Shown here: in pieces, positions 50,367-58,908 of the stretch
Position numbering within the stretch: position 1 is the stretch's first letter
Layout: each line of letters opens with the position of its first letter
Assembly (NCBI RefSeq): GCF_049680855.1
Contig: NZ_JBMPGS010000001.1
Coordinates: 1,054,001 to 1,118,000, forward strand
Origin: Salinimicrobium sp049680855
Lineage (GTDB): Bacteria > Bacteroidota > Bacteroidia > Flavobacteriales > Flavobacteriaceae
Length of the DNA: 64,000 nt
Direction: 5' to 3'
Program-made: the position numbers and the translations under genes
The notes under the pieces: generated by a model
Seen by the model: only the letters and a program-made list of their open reading frames with translations
The model's database searches: none
What the model was told of the DNA's origin: nothing

Positions 50367-50393
50367 GGTCAAGCTGAACTTTTTTCAGCTTCC
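50367..50393. repeat. REP-like palindrome
   Basis: GGTCAAGCTGAACTTTTTTC followed by AGCTTCC, with AAGCTGAA and TTCAGCTT arms. It lies 25 nt after the reductase stop and could also act as a weak terminator. Confidence 0.6.
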
Positions 50394-50469
50394 TCTAGAA
50401 TTCCAAACAAGTTTACAATGACCGCATGGCAATAGAGCAGAATTTCTAACTTTGCTGAAAATTGTAAAA

Positions 50470-50892
50470 ATGAAGATCAATCTAAAAAGAATCAACGAAA
50501 ACTACCTTTTTGAAACCAAAAATGAACGCGGTGATGTCGTGCTGCTGGATAATAAATCTGAGGTAGAGCCACAGGGTTCAAGCCCCATGGATCTTATTTT
50601 GCGTGGTATTGCCGGGTGCAGCAGTATAGATGTGGTAATGATCCTGAAGAAGCAACACCTGGAGCTGGATGATCTTCAGGTGGAAGTGGAAGGATTTCGC
50701 GAAGACGGGGCGATCCCGAATGTCTTTAAAAAGATACATTTGAACTTTATCTTGAAAGGCGAAGTTCCGGAAGCCAAAGCCCTTCGTGCGGTGAAATTAT
50801 CAATGGAAAAATATTGTTCGGTATCCAAAATGCTGGAGAAAGCAGCTGAAATATCTTACGAGGTAAACCTGAACGGGAATAAAATAAGCTAA
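50470..50892 (+). CDS. OsmC family protein
   Basis: ATG 50470 gives 140 residues, with a TAACTTTG -7-like box 16 nt upstream (50447-50454). GSSPMDLILRGIAGCSSIDV contains the first peroxidatic Cys and MEKYCSVSKMLEKAAEISYE the second, as in OsmC/Ohr-like hydroperoxide reductases. It belongs to the YhfA-like subgroup rather than Ohr by sequence layout. It is cytoplasmic and detoxifies organic hydroperoxides. Its stop overlaps the next start by one base (TAATG), so the two genes are coupled. Confidence 0.93.
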   Translation: MKINLKRINENYLFETKNERGDVVLLDNKSEVEPQGSSPMDLILRGIAGCSSIDVVMILKKQHLELDDLQVEVEGFREDGAIPNVFKKIHLNFILKGEVPEAKALRAVKLSMEKYCSVSKMLEKAAEISYEVNLNGNKIS

Positions 50893-51389
50893 TGAATTCC
50901 TTTAGCACCAGGATTATCAGGACATGGGAACCTGCAGCATGGGTTGAAGTTCTAATTGTTGTGCTGCTTTTAGCAAGCGCGGCCATTCTGTACATTTTTA
51001 ATGTTCAGAATGCAATCATAAACACAAGTGCTAAAATTAGCTACGCCATGGCCATGTTTTCGGCTTTAAGTCTGTCATTTCTGAAGCCTAGGAACCTAGG
51101 AGAGATTGACATTTCAGAAGACGAAGTAAAAATTGTTTTTAAGAATGACATTTTACGGTTTTCTACTGCGGATATTAAAGAGATTGGCTTCAATGACCGC
51201 GGATATACTGGCTTTTGGAAAAGTTTGCTCTATACAAATAAAAATCATTTGCATTTTATGACCAGTTCAGGTGAAAAGTTTGATTATGAGATCGCTATTG
51301 TCAGCCTTCAGAAGAAAGAAGAGCTTTCTGTATTTTTGAATAAACTGGGATCTCCCGGAAAATTTTCAGAAAACAGGAAAAAAATGTAA
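50892..51389 (+). CDS. Hypothetical membrane protein
   Basis: The protein has 165 residues and overlaps the OsmC gene by one base. Two transmembrane helices (VEVLIVVLLLASAAILYIF and ISYAMAMFSALSLSFLK) are followed by a beta-rich cytoplasmic domain (IDISEDEVKIVFKNDILRFS ... NHLHFMTSSGEKFDYEIAIV) with a PH-like pattern. I do not recognise the family. The coupling with OsmC suggests a shared stress role, which is inference. No promoter of its own is visible. Confidence 0.65.
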   Translation: MNSFSTRIIRTWEPAAWVEVLIVVLLLASAAILYIFNVQNAIINTSAKISYAMAMFSALSLSFLKPRNLGEIDISEDEVKIVFKNDILRFSTADIKEIGFNDRGYTGFWKSLLYTNKNHLHFMTSSGEKFDYEIAIVSLQKKEELSVFLNKLGSPGKFSENRKKM

Positions 51390-51428
51390 TTTTAGAGACT
51401 TCAGCTCCATAAAATTTTCTCAAATCAC

Positions 51429-51458
51429 TTGCTTTTTATAGGCTTAGTCCTATATTTG
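51429..51458 (+). promoter_or_regulatory. Bacteroidota-type promoter of the metH unit
   Basis: TTG at 51429-51431 and TATATTTG at 51451-51458, spaced by 19 nt, fit the -33/-7 consensus. Transcription should start near 51465, just before the SAM riboswitch. Confidence 0.75.
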
Positions 51459-51483
51459 TTCATTAAGTTCATAACATTAATGT

Positions 51484-51589
51484 CGTTATCAAGAAAGGTT
51501 GAGGGAATAGACCCGTTGAAACCTTGGCAACCCTCCTGTAATGGGAGAAGGTGCTACGTTCTACCCTGTATTTGCTGGGATAGATAACA
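51484..51589 (+). promoter_or_regulatory. SAM-I (S-box) riboswitch
   Basis: The S-box layout is visible: P1 arms GTTATC (51485-51490) and GATAAC (51583-51588), then AGGTTGAGGGAATAGACCCG, GAAACCTTGGCAACC and GGAGAAGGTGCTA. It senses S-adenosylmethionine. The region after it (51590-51639) has no T-rich terminator hairpin. A small hairpin (ATGATTT/AAATCAT, 51620-51637) directly before the metH ATG could act on translation instead. Confidence 0.93.
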
Positions 51590-51639
51590 AAAGAACACTT
51601 CCTATCTTCTTTTTTTGATAATGATTTGAAATCATCAAG

Positions 51640-52656
51640 ATGTCAAAATTAGAAGAATTACTTTCTCAAAAAATACTGGTTTTAGACGGCGCCATGGGCA
51701 CCATGCTTCAGGAATATAAATTTTCTGAAGAAGATTTTCGTGGAGAACGTTTTAAAGACTGGCCGGTTTCCTTGCAGGGAAACAACGATTTGTTGTCTAT
51801 CACCCAACCGGAAGCCATCGCTGAAATTCACCGCAAATATTTTCTTGCCGGGGCAGATATTGTAGAAACCAATACTTTCTCCGGAACTACCATTGCCATG
51901 GCCGATTATAAGATGGAAAAGCTCGTATATGAGCTTAATTATGAGTCGGCTAAAATAGCAAAACAGGTAGCACAAGAACTTACCGCTGAAAATCCTGATA
52001 AACCCCGTTTTGTGGCCGGCGCCATGGGACCTACCAACAAAACCGCCAGTATGTCGCCAGACGTGAACGATCCAGGCTACCGTGCTATTTCTTTTGAAGA
52101 ACTAAAAGTTGCATACCAGCAGCAGGCGCGAGCGTTAATTGAAGGCGGGGTAGATGTTTTACTCGTGGAAACCGTTTTTGACACCCTCAACGCGAAAGCC
52201 GCCTTGTTCGCGATAGATGAACTGAAGGAAGAGCTTGATTTTGATATTCCCATTATGGTGAGCGGTACGATAACTGATGCCTCGGGAAGAACCCTTAGCG
52301 GCCAGACGGCGGAAGCTTTTCTAATTTCTGTCTCTCATATTCCGTTGTTAAGCATTGGATTTAACTGTGCTTTGGGTGCCAAGCAGCTTACGCCACACCT
52401 GGAGGTGTTAAACCGCTATGCCAAATCGGGAGTTTCGGCATATCCCAATGCAGGGCTGCCAAATGCTTTTGGGGAATACGACCAGGACGATGAGGAAATG
52501 GCGTCGCAAATAAAGGAATACCTTGAAAAAGGGCTGGTAAATATTATTGGCGGCTGCTGCGGAACAACTCCTGCCCATATCAAAGCCATTGCCGAAATTG
52601 CCAAAAATTACCAGCCAAGGCCGCTTTCAATTAATCTACAACCGGAAAGCATTTAA
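51640..52656 (+). CDS. metH: Methionine synthase, homocysteine-binding part (split MetH, N-terminal protein)
   Basis: The protein has 338 residues, equal to the first module of cobalamin-dependent MetH. KILVLDGAMGTMLQEYKFSE is the start motif. Zinc-binding cysteines are GFNCALGAK and GGCCGTTP near residues 240 and 305, and they activate homocysteine thiolate. The gene ends before the folate module, which is encoded separately 5 nt downstream. The split of MetH into these two proteins is usual in Flavobacteriaceae. Expression is under the SAM-I riboswitch directly upstream. Confidence 0.96.
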   Translation: MSKLEELLSQKILVLDGAMGTMLQEYKFSEEDFRGERFKDWPVSLQGNNDLLSITQPEAIAEIHRKYFLAGADIVETNTFSGTTIAMADYKMEKLVYELNYESAKIAKQVAQELTAENPDKPRFVAGAMGPTNKTASMSPDVNDPGYRAISFEELKVAYQQQARALIEGGVDVLLVETVFDTLNAKAALFAIDELKEELDFDIPIMVSGTITDASGRTLSGQTAEAFLISVSHIPLLSIGFNCALGAKQLTPHLEVLNRYAKSGVSAYPNAGLPNAFGEYDQDDEEMASQIKEYLEKGLVNIIGGCCGTTPAHIKAIAEIAKNYQPRPLSINLQPESI

Positions 52657-52661
52657 TTAGC

Positions 52662-55600
52662 ATGTTAGAAGAAATAAATTCAAACGAAATAAAACAAAAA
52701 GACTCCTCCCCATTGGGGAGGCCCGGAGGGGCCATACGACCTTTAAAGCTTTCAGGGCTGGAGCCGCTCGTAATCACGCCGGAAAGCAATTTTGTGAATG
52801 TTGGGGAGCGTACTAACGTTGCAGGTTCCAAGAAATTCCTGCGGCTCATCAAGGAAGAAAAATTTGATGAGGCGCTAGATGTGGCCCGGGATCAGGTTGA
52901 TGGTGGCGCACAGATTATTGACATCAATATGGACGATGGCCTTATTGATGGAAAAGAGGCCATGGTGAAATTTCTGAACCTGCTGGTAGCCGAGCCGGAC
53001 ATTGCCCGTGTTCCTATTATGATAGACAGCTCAAAATGGGAAATTATCGAGGCCGGCCTGCAGGTGGTGCAGGGGAAATGTGTGGTGAATTCCATCAGCT
53101 TAAAGGAAGGGGAAGAAGAATTTCTTTCCCATGCCCGAAAAATCAGGAGATATGGCGCCGCCGTGATCGTGATGGCTTTTGATGAAGTTGGCCAGGCCGA
53201 TAATTATGAACGGCGGGTGGAAATTGCCAAGCGCTCCTATGATCTCCTCGTAAACAAGGTAAAATTTCCGCCAGAAGATATCATTTTTGACCTGAATATT
53301 TTTCCTGTGGGAACGGGAATGGACGAGCATAAGCGAAATGCCATAGATTTTATTAAAGGCACACGCTGGGTGAAAGAAAATCTTCCGCATTGCAGTATAA
53401 GCGGTGGCGTGAGCAATGTTTCCTTCTCTTTCCGCGGAAATAATCCCGTGCGCGAAGCCATGCATTCCGTTTTTCTTTATCATGCCATTAAAGCGGGGAT
53501 GAATATGGGAATTGTGAATCCGGCGCTTTTGGATGTGTACGATAATATTCCGAAGGATTTACTTGAGCATGTGGAAGATGTTATTTTAGACAGAAGAGAC
53601 GATGCCACAGAGCGTTTACTTTCTTTTGCTGAAAATGTTGTGGGCACCACCAAAGAAAGCAAAGTAGATCTTTCCTGGAGGGAAAAACCACTGCAGGACA
53701 GGATTACCCATGCCCTTGTTAAGGGAATTGATGCGTACATTATTGAAGATGTTGAAGCTGCCCGTCTGGAAGCAGATAAGCCAATTGAGGTCATTGAAGG
53801 AAACCTGATGATTGGGATGAATGTGGTGGGCGATCTCTTCGGAAGCGGAAAAATGTTCCTGCCGCAGGTGGTGAAATCGGCGCGGGTAATGAAGAAAGCG
53901 GTGGCTTATCTTTTACCTTATATTGAAGAGGAAAGAAAGAATCAAGCCCCCCAATTCCCAAAGGGGGAGCAATATTGGCGCACTGCAGAGCCGGCGCTTT
54001 ATGGGCTAATGAAAGAGTTTGCCCGAAAAATGCGCTACGAGAAATCAACTAAAGCAGAACGGGTGCTATGGGAGGCTCTAAGCAATAAAAAACTGGAAGG
54101 ATATAAATTTCGGCGTCAACATATCATTGGTAGTTATATAGCAGATTTTGTATGCCTGAAGGAGCATTTAATTGTTGAGGTTGATGGTTTAATCCATCAG
54201 CACCCGGAGTACAAAAAAGGTGATGAAGAGAGGACAAATTGGCTTAAGGAACAAGGATTTCGTGTGATCCGGTTAACCAATGAGGAAGTTTTAGCAGATA
54301 ATGAAAAAGTACAGAAGAAAATTCTGCGAGAATTAAAAAAAGCTCCCCCATCGGGGGCCGGGGGGGCAGGAAAAGTGCTAATGGCGACGGTAAAGGGCGA
54401 TGTGCACGATATTGGTAAAAATATTGTAAGCGTTGTGCTGGGTTGTAATAATTATGAAATTATAGATTTAGGAGTGATGGTGCCTCCCGAAAAAATTATA
54501 GAAACCGCCAAAGCTGAGAACGTTGACGCCATAGGTTTAAGCGGTTTAATTACTCCATCGCTGGACGAAATGGTTTTTCTCGCGAAAGAAATGCAGCGGC
54601 AGAATTTTGAAGTTCCGTTGTTAATTGGCGGCGCCACGACTTCCAAGGCTCACACTGCGGTAAAAATTGATCCGCAATATAAATTTGCGGTGGCCCATGT
54701 AAATGACGCTTCCCGCGCCGTTACCGTGGTGGGAGATTTGCTGAAGGAAAGCACCCGCGAAAAATATAAAAGCGACCTGAAGGCCGAATATGATAAATTC
54801 CGGGCGAACTTTAAGAAAAGGAGCAAGGTGAAAAGCTTTTTGAAGCTTTCGGAAGCACGTAGAAATAAGTACAAAATCGATTGGGAAACTACTTCCATTC
54901 TTAAGCCGAATAATCCAGGGGTGCAGGTAATTGAAGAATTTGACCTTAGAAAGCTGGAGAAATATATCGACTGGTCCCCTTTTTTCAGAAGCTGGGATCT
55001 GCACGGCCGCTATCCGGATATTTTAAAAGATGATAAAGTTGGAGAACAGGCCCAGATATTGTTTGACGATGCCCAGGTTTTGCTGAAAAGAATTCTAGAT
55101 GAAAAACTGCTGGAAGCAAAGGCGATTTTCGGCATTTTTGAGGCTAATTCTGTCAATGACGATGATATTGAAGTTCGCTATATGGAAGGTTCCGAAGAAA
55201 AAACAAAACTTTTTAGAACCCTAAGACAGCAACTAAAAAAGCACGGAGAAAAGCCAAATTTCGCCCTGGCCGATTTTATCGCCCCAAAAGAAAGCGGGGT
55301 TCAGGATTATCTGGGCTTTTTCTGTGTGAGTACAGGCTTTGGTACGCAGGAATTGGCATCAGAATTTGAAAAAAATCACGATGATTATAATTCCATAATG
55401 ATCAAGGCCCTGGCCGACCGTTTAGCGGAAGCTTTCGCGGAATATTTGCATGAAAAAGTACGAAAAGAAGATTGGGGTTATGCTTCGGAAGAGAATTTGA
55501 GCAACGAAGCGCTGATCAAGGAAGAATACAAAGGTATTCGGCCTGCCCCAGGTTATCCTGCCTGTCCCGATCATTTGGAGAAAATCAGCATCTGGGAACT

Positions 55601-55814
55601 GTTGAAAGTTGAAGAGAAAATTGGAGTTAAGTTAACCGAAAGCCTGGCGATGTGGCCCGCGGCAAGTGTTAGCGGTTATTATTTTGCCAATACTGAAGCA
55701 AGGTATTTCGGACTTGGAAAAATTAAGGAAGACCAGGTGAAGGATTTCGCTGAAAGAAAAGGTGTCAGCTTTGAAAAAGCCGAAAAATGGTTAAATCCCA
55801 ATATTGCAGATTAA
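52662..55814 (+). CDS. metH: Methionine synthase, folate/cobalamin/activation modules with DUF559 insertion
   Basis: The protein has 1050 residues. Without the insert (about residues 428-569) it would be about 908, as expected for this half of MetH. Order: a repeat-encoded patch (residues 14-24, SSPLGRPGGA), pterin-binding domain (NVGERTNVAGSKKFLRLIKE; GGAQIIDINMDDG), helical cobalamin cap (GMNVVGDLFGSGKMFLPQVV), the DUF559 insert, the cobalamin Rossmann domain with the axial-His motif ATVKGDVHDIGKNI (His near 581), and the SAM-activation domain (RPAPGYPACPDH). It transfers methyl from methyltetrahydrofolate to cobalamin and on to homocysteine. Because the reading frame is intact, the enzyme may still function, with the nuclease domain as a loop between cap and Rossmann domains. 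Confidence 0.96.
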   Translation: MLEEINSNEIKQKDSSPLGRPGGAIRPLKLSGLEPLVITPESNFVNVGERTNVAGSKKFLRLIKEEKFDEALDVARDQVDGGAQIIDINMDDGLIDGKEAMVKFLNLLVAEPDIARVPIMIDSSKWEIIEAGLQVVQGKCVVNSISLKEGEEEFLSHARKIRRYGAAVIVMAFDEVGQADNYERRVEIAKRSYDLLVNKVKFPPEDIIFDLNIFPVGTGMDEHKRNAIDFIKGTRWVKENLPHCSISGGVSNVSFSFRGNNPVREAMHSVFLYHAIKAGMNMGIVNPALLDVYDNIPKDLLEHVEDVILDRRDDATERLLSFAENVVGTTKESKVDLSWREKPLQDRITHALVKGIDAYIIEDVEAARLEADKPIEVIEGNLMIGMNVVGDLFGSGKMFLPQVVKSARVMKKAVAYLLPYIEEERKNQAPQFPKGEQYWRTAEPALYGLMKEFARKMRYEKSTKAERVLWEALSNKKLEGYKFRRQHIIGSYIADFVCLKEHLIVEVDGLIHQHPEYKKGDEERTNWLKEQGFRVIRLTNEEVLADNEKVQKKILRELKKAPPSGAGGAGKVLMATVKGDVHDIGKNIVSVVLGCNNYEIIDLGVMVPPEKIIETAKAENVDAIGLSGLITPSLDEMVFLAKEMQRQNFEVPLLIGGATTSKAHTAVKIDPQYKFAVAHVNDASRAVTVVGDLLKESTREKYKSDLKAEYDKFRANFKKRSKVKSFLKLSEARRNKYKIDWETTSILKPNNPGVQVIEEFDLRKLEKYIDWSPFFRSWDLHGRYPDILKDDKVGEQAQILFDDAQVLLKRILDEKLLEAKAIFGIFEANSVNDDDIEVRYMEGSEEKTKLFRTLRQQLKKHGEKPNFALADFIAPKESGVQDYLGFFCVSTGFGTQELASEFEKNHDDYNSIMIKALADRLAEAFAEYLHEKVRKEDWGYASEENLSNEALIKEEYKGIRPAPGYPACPDHLEKISIWELLKVEEKIGVKLTESLAMWPAASVSGYYFANTEARYFGLGKIKEDQVKDFAERKGVSFEKAEKWLNPNIAD
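52703..52733. repeat. G/C-rich palindromic repeat inside metH, N-terminal
   Basis: CTCCTCCCCATTGGGGAGG followed by CCCGGAGGGGCC, read in frame as DSSPLGRPGGAI. Same repeat family as the ends of the DUF559 insertion. Confidence 0.75.
53944..54368. mobile_element. DUF559 nuclease-domain insertion inside metH
   Basis: About 425 bp in frame with metH. The ends are inverted copies of a G/C-rich palindrome: left AAGCCCCCCAATTCCCAAAG plus GGGGAGC (53944-53970), right GCTCCCCCATCGGGGG plus CCGGGGGGGC (54342-54367). The interior encodes MRYEKSTKAERVLWEALSNK, GYKFRRQHIIGSYIADFVCL, LIVEVDGLIHQHPEYKKGDE and GFRVIRLTNEEV, the full DUF559 (Vsr/MutH-like PD-(D/E)XK) domain. The pattern is DFV/CL..L.VEVDG with the acidic D and E..D residues intact. 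The boundaries are the linker before KVLMATVKGDVHDIG. There are no intein splicing residues. Confidence 0.85.
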
Positions 55815-55837
55815 AGAACTGGAGCCTGAATAATTAG

Positions 55838-55960
55838 ATGTCATCCTGAACTTATTTCAGGATCTTATTATAAGAAGCTGAAACAACTTCAGCTTGACGT
55901 AGATGTATTTTTCGAATAAACCAATTATCAGACGTCATCCTGAATTTATTTCAGGAGCTC
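55838..55960. repeat. Cluster of three REP-like palindromes
   Basis: ATGTCATCCTGAACTTATTT (55838-55863), GAAGCTGAAACAACTTCAGC followed by TTGACGT (55873-55900) and GACGTCATCCTGAATTTATT (55931-55957). Each forms a hairpin through CCTGAA/TTCAGG or GCTGAA/TTCAGC. The cluster separates metH from metF and is the same repeat as at 36573, 39347 and 50367. Confidence 0.75.
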
Positions 55961-56036
55961 GTTTTAAATAGCTAAAAATAAATTCAGCCTTACTAAATTT
56001 TATCAGGCGAATGGAATGAGAAAGAACACCAAATCA

Positions 56037-56993
56037 ATGAAAATAACCGAACACATAGAAGCCGCAAAAGACAAAACCTTATTCTCCTTTGAAATTCTAC
56101 CTCCTCTAAAAGGGCAAAATATCGAGTCAATTTATAAAGGCATTGATCCATTAATGGAATTTAATCCGCCCTTCATCGATGTGACTTATCATCGGGAAGA
56201 GTATGTCTATATTGAAAAAGGCAACGGACTCCTGGAAAAGAAGATTGTAAGGAAACGTCCCGGTACAGTCGGAATTTGCGCTGCCATACAGAGTAAATAC
56301 GGCATAGACGCCGTGCCGCATATTCTATGTGGTGGATTTACAAAAGAAGATACAGAAAATTTTCTGATTGACCTGGATTTTCTGGAGATAAAAAACGTGA
56401 TGGCGCTTCGTGGCGACGCTGTGAAAAGTGAGATATACTTTAAACCTGAAGCTGGCGGAAATTGTTTTGCCAATGATCTTGTACAGCAGATTGCTGATAT
56501 GAACCGAGGGAAATTTCAGGACGAAGCTTTGGAAAATAGTCATCAAACAGATTTTTGTATTGGGGTGGCCGGTTATCCCGAAAAGCACATGGAAGCACCA
56601 AGCCTGGAAAAAGATGTGGAGAGGGTAAAAGCCAAAGTAGACGCGGGAGCCGAATACGTGGTAACCCAAATGTTCTTTAACAACACAAAATTTTTTGAAT
56701 TTGTGGACAAGTGTCGTGAAAAAGGAATTAGCGTTCCTATTATTCCCGGGTTAAAACCCATTGCGACCAAGCGGCAGCTTACTATGATTCCGCATCGTTT
56801 TCATGTGGATCTTCCCGACGCTCTTACTCTAGAAGTTGAAAAATGCAGCAATAATGAAGAAGTTCGGCAGGTGGGAATCGACTGGTGCATTCAGCAAAGC
56901 AAAGAACTTGTTGCGGCCGGGGTGCCGGTGCTGCACTATTATTCCATGGGTAAAAGTTCTAATATTCAGAAAATCGCGGCAGCTGTTTTTTAA
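56037..56993 (+). CDS. metF: 5,10-methylenetetrahydrofolate reductase
   Basis: ATG 56037 gives 318 residues; the frame from 56016 adds seven. LFSFEILPPLKGQNIESIYK is the family start, HILCGGFTKEDTENFLIDLD, NVMALRGDAVKSEIYF and AGAEYVVTQMFFNNTKFFEF carry the FAD- and folate-binding residues. It makes methyltetrahydrofolate for MetH. The gap of about 220 nt to metH with a REP cluster makes a separate transcript or processing possible. Length is typical for the bacterial single-domain type. Confidence 0.97.
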   Translation: MKITEHIEAAKDKTLFSFEILPPLKGQNIESIYKGIDPLMEFNPPFIDVTYHREEYVYIEKGNGLLEKKIVRKRPGTVGICAAIQSKYGIDAVPHILCGGFTKEDTENFLIDLDFLEIKNVMALRGDAVKSEIYFKPEAGGNCFANDLVQQIADMNRGKFQDEALENSHQTDFCIGVAGYPEKHMEAPSLEKDVERVKAKVDAGAEYVVTQMFFNNTKFFEFVDKCREKGISVPIIPGLKPIATKRQLTMIPHRFHVDLPDALTLEVEKCSNNEEVRQVGIDWCIQQSKELVAAGVPVLHYYSMGKSSNIQKIAAAVF

Positions 56994-57016
56994 ATAATTG
57001 GGTACATTTGCGGGCT

Positions 57017-58117
57017 ATGAAGAAAACCGCTTTTGTCCTCTTTTTCTTTTGTTTTGGATTGGTGTACGGCCAGCAGGAGCAGCAGAAGCGCTATGCTGTC
57101 GAGATGAATTATTTCTACGGGAATATCCTTGAGCACAATCCGCACATTTCTCACTTGATCACAGGTCATCCCGAAGGTCTCCTCCTTAGCGTGAGCCAGA
57201 AGACCAACGGCAGGGAAGCCTGGGAGAGCCGCTATAATTATCCCGATGTTGGTTTTTCTTTCACGTATCAGGACATGAAAAATCAATACCTGGGCGATAA
57301 CTACGGTATTTACGCGCACCTCGGATTCTACTTTTTGAATCGGAATCTGTTGTTCAAGGTCGGGCAGGGGCTGGCAATGACCACAAATCCTTATCATCCC
57401 GATGATAATTACATCAACAATGCCTACGGTTCCAGGATCATGAGCTCCACCTTTTTCAGCGGAAATTTTGTTAGGGAAAATATTTTCCGCGGGATAGGTT
57501 TTCAGGCGGGATTATCCCTGGTTCATTATTCCAATGCCGATTTCAAATCGCCCAATAACAGCACCAATACGGTCGCGGTGAATGTGGGACTCAATTATCT
57601 TCTGGATCATGAAAAGCCAATGAAATATATTCCGAAGGCCTCAGAAGAACGATATACTGAGCCTGTTCACTTTAATTTTGTGCTGCGCAGCGGTTTCAAC
57701 ACCATTGGGATCATAGGTTCAGAATCTTATCCTTTTTTGACATTTTCGGCATACGCAGATAAAACCATCAGCCGCAAAAGCACCTTACAGGCCGGCGCCG
57801 AATTTTTCCTTTCCCGCGCCATGGAAGAATATATTTATTACCAGTCGGTCACCTTTGCTTTTGGAGACACCGAAGGAGACGAAGATTCGCGGCGTGTGGG
57901 CGCATTTATCGGGCACCAGCTTACCTTCAGGAAACTTTCTGTGATCACTCATGCGGGATATTACGTGTATTATCCTTATGATAATTACGTGGATCCGCTT
58001 TATCTTAGAGTTGGTCTACAACGGCCTATTTATAAAGATTTATTTGGATCGGTCACTGTTCGTGCGCATGGTGCAAATGCAGAAGCAGTTGAATTTTCAA
58101 TAGGATACAGGTTATGA
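57017..58117 (+). CDS. Acyloxyacyl hydrolase, PagL-like outer-membrane deacylase
   Basis: ATG 57017 gives 366 residues with signal peptide MKKTAFVLFFFCFGLVYGQ. The C-terminal beta-barrel has the catalytic LVHYSNADFKSPNNSTN (His-Ser pattern of PagL) and an acidic partner further on. PagL removes the 3-O-linked acyl chain of lipid A in the outer membrane. TACATTTG at 57003-57010 is a -7-like box only 7 nt before the start, so the mRNA may be nearly leaderless. The next gene overlaps it by 4 nt. Confidence 0.85.
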   Translation: MKKTAFVLFFFCFGLVYGQQEQQKRYAVEMNYFYGNILEHNPHISHLITGHPEGLLLSVSQKTNGREAWESRYNYPDVGFSFTYQDMKNQYLGDNYGIYAHLGFYFLNRNLLFKVGQGLAMTTNPYHPDDNYINNAYGSRIMSSTFFSGNFVRENIFRGIGFQAGLSLVHYSNADFKSPNNSTNTVAVNVGLNYLLDHEKPMKYIPKASEERYTEPVHFNFVLRSGFNTIGIIGSESYPFLTFSAYADKTISRKSTLQAGAEFFLSRAMEEYIYYQSVTFAFGDTEGDEDSRRVGAFIGHQLTFRKLSVITHAGYYVYYPYDNYVDPLYLRVGLQRPIYKDLFGSVTVRAHGANAEAVEFSIGYRL

Positions 58118-58866
58118 AAAAGGCATTTTTGACGATTTTTCTGGTTTTGATCTTCGCCGCTTGTAACGAAGAAGATGCACCCGACTGTTTTCAAACCGCG
58201 GGAAAAATGATAAGTGAGGAGGTGGAATTGCCAGCTTTTGAAGAACTCATTGTCTACGGAAGGATCAAGCTGTACATTGAGCAGGGAGAAGAACAGAAGG
58301 TAGTGATAAAATCGGGTGAAAATCTAATTTCTGAAGTGACTGCCGAAGTTCAAAACGGGCGACTAAGTCTTCGGAATGGCAATGAATGTAACTTTTTTCG
58401 AGAGTACGATCTTACCAGCGTTCATATAACGGTTCCTAATCTTAGCTGGCTTCAGAATGCGGGAAATAATACCATAGAAAGTGTTGGAGAATTGCACTTT
58501 CCGGAGATCTGGCTAAGGTCATTTAACCAGGAAAAAGATCCGGAGATCTATACGAATGGCGATTTTGATCTTCATCTTGTTTCAGATTATGTGCGAATCA
58601 CCAGTGATAATTATTCCAATTTTTTTCTCACCGGAGAGACCAGATATTTTGACGTTTACATCGCCGATGGGGATACAAGACTGGAAGCGGCAGATTTTCC
58701 TGCAGATATTGTTGAAATTCAGCATCGCGGAACAAATAAATTAATTGTGAATCCGCTGCAAACCATAAAAGGAGAGATTCGAAGCACCGGCGATGTAATT
58801 TCTGTGCGCCGACCCGAAAATGTGAGCATAGAAACCTTCTACAGCGGAAAACTGATTTTTCAATAA
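58114..58866 (+). CDS. DUF2807 (head-GIN domain) lipoprotein
   Basis: The protein has 250 residues; ATGA overlaps the previous stop. Lipobox LIFAACNEED. The mature part forms a right-handed beta-helix-like array: LPAFEELIVYGRIKLYIEQG, VVIKSGENLISEVTAEVQNG, HFPEIWLRSFNQEKD, pattern of the DUF2807/head-GIN family common in Bacteroidota. Function is unknown, likely an envelope or surface role beside the PagL-like enzyme with which it is coupled. Confidence 0.88.
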   Translation: MKKAFLTIFLVLIFAACNEEDAPDCFQTAGKMISEEVELPAFEELIVYGRIKLYIEQGEEQKVVIKSGENLISEVTAEVQNGRLSLRNGNECNFFREYDLTSVHITVPNLSWLQNAGNNTIESVGELHFPEIWLRSFNQEKDPEIYTNGDFDLHLVSDYVRITSDNYSNFFLTGETRYFDVYIADGDTRLEAADFPADIVEIQHRGTNKLIVNPLQTIKGEIRSTGDVISVRRPENVSIETFYSGKLIFQ

Positions 58867-58908
58867 TTCCGCGGAAAAATATTCCGAAGTAAACTTTTAG
58901 AAAACCTA

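Noticed and set aside
53944..54368. Intein inside MetH
   Set aside because: The insert lacks Cys/Ser/Thr at both junctions and a C-terminal His-Asn, and no Hint-type blocks are seen. The content is a DUF559 nuclease domain only.
51640..55814. metH split as a frameshift pseudogene
   Set aside because: The N-terminal protein ends cleanly after its domain, the second starts 5 nt later with its own ATG, and a split MetH is usual in this bacterial family.
58114..58140. Another copy of the palindromic promoter motif (aaaggcatttttgac)
   Set aside because: It lies within the first codons of the DUF2807 lipoprotein signal peptide and lacks the left half of the palindrome.
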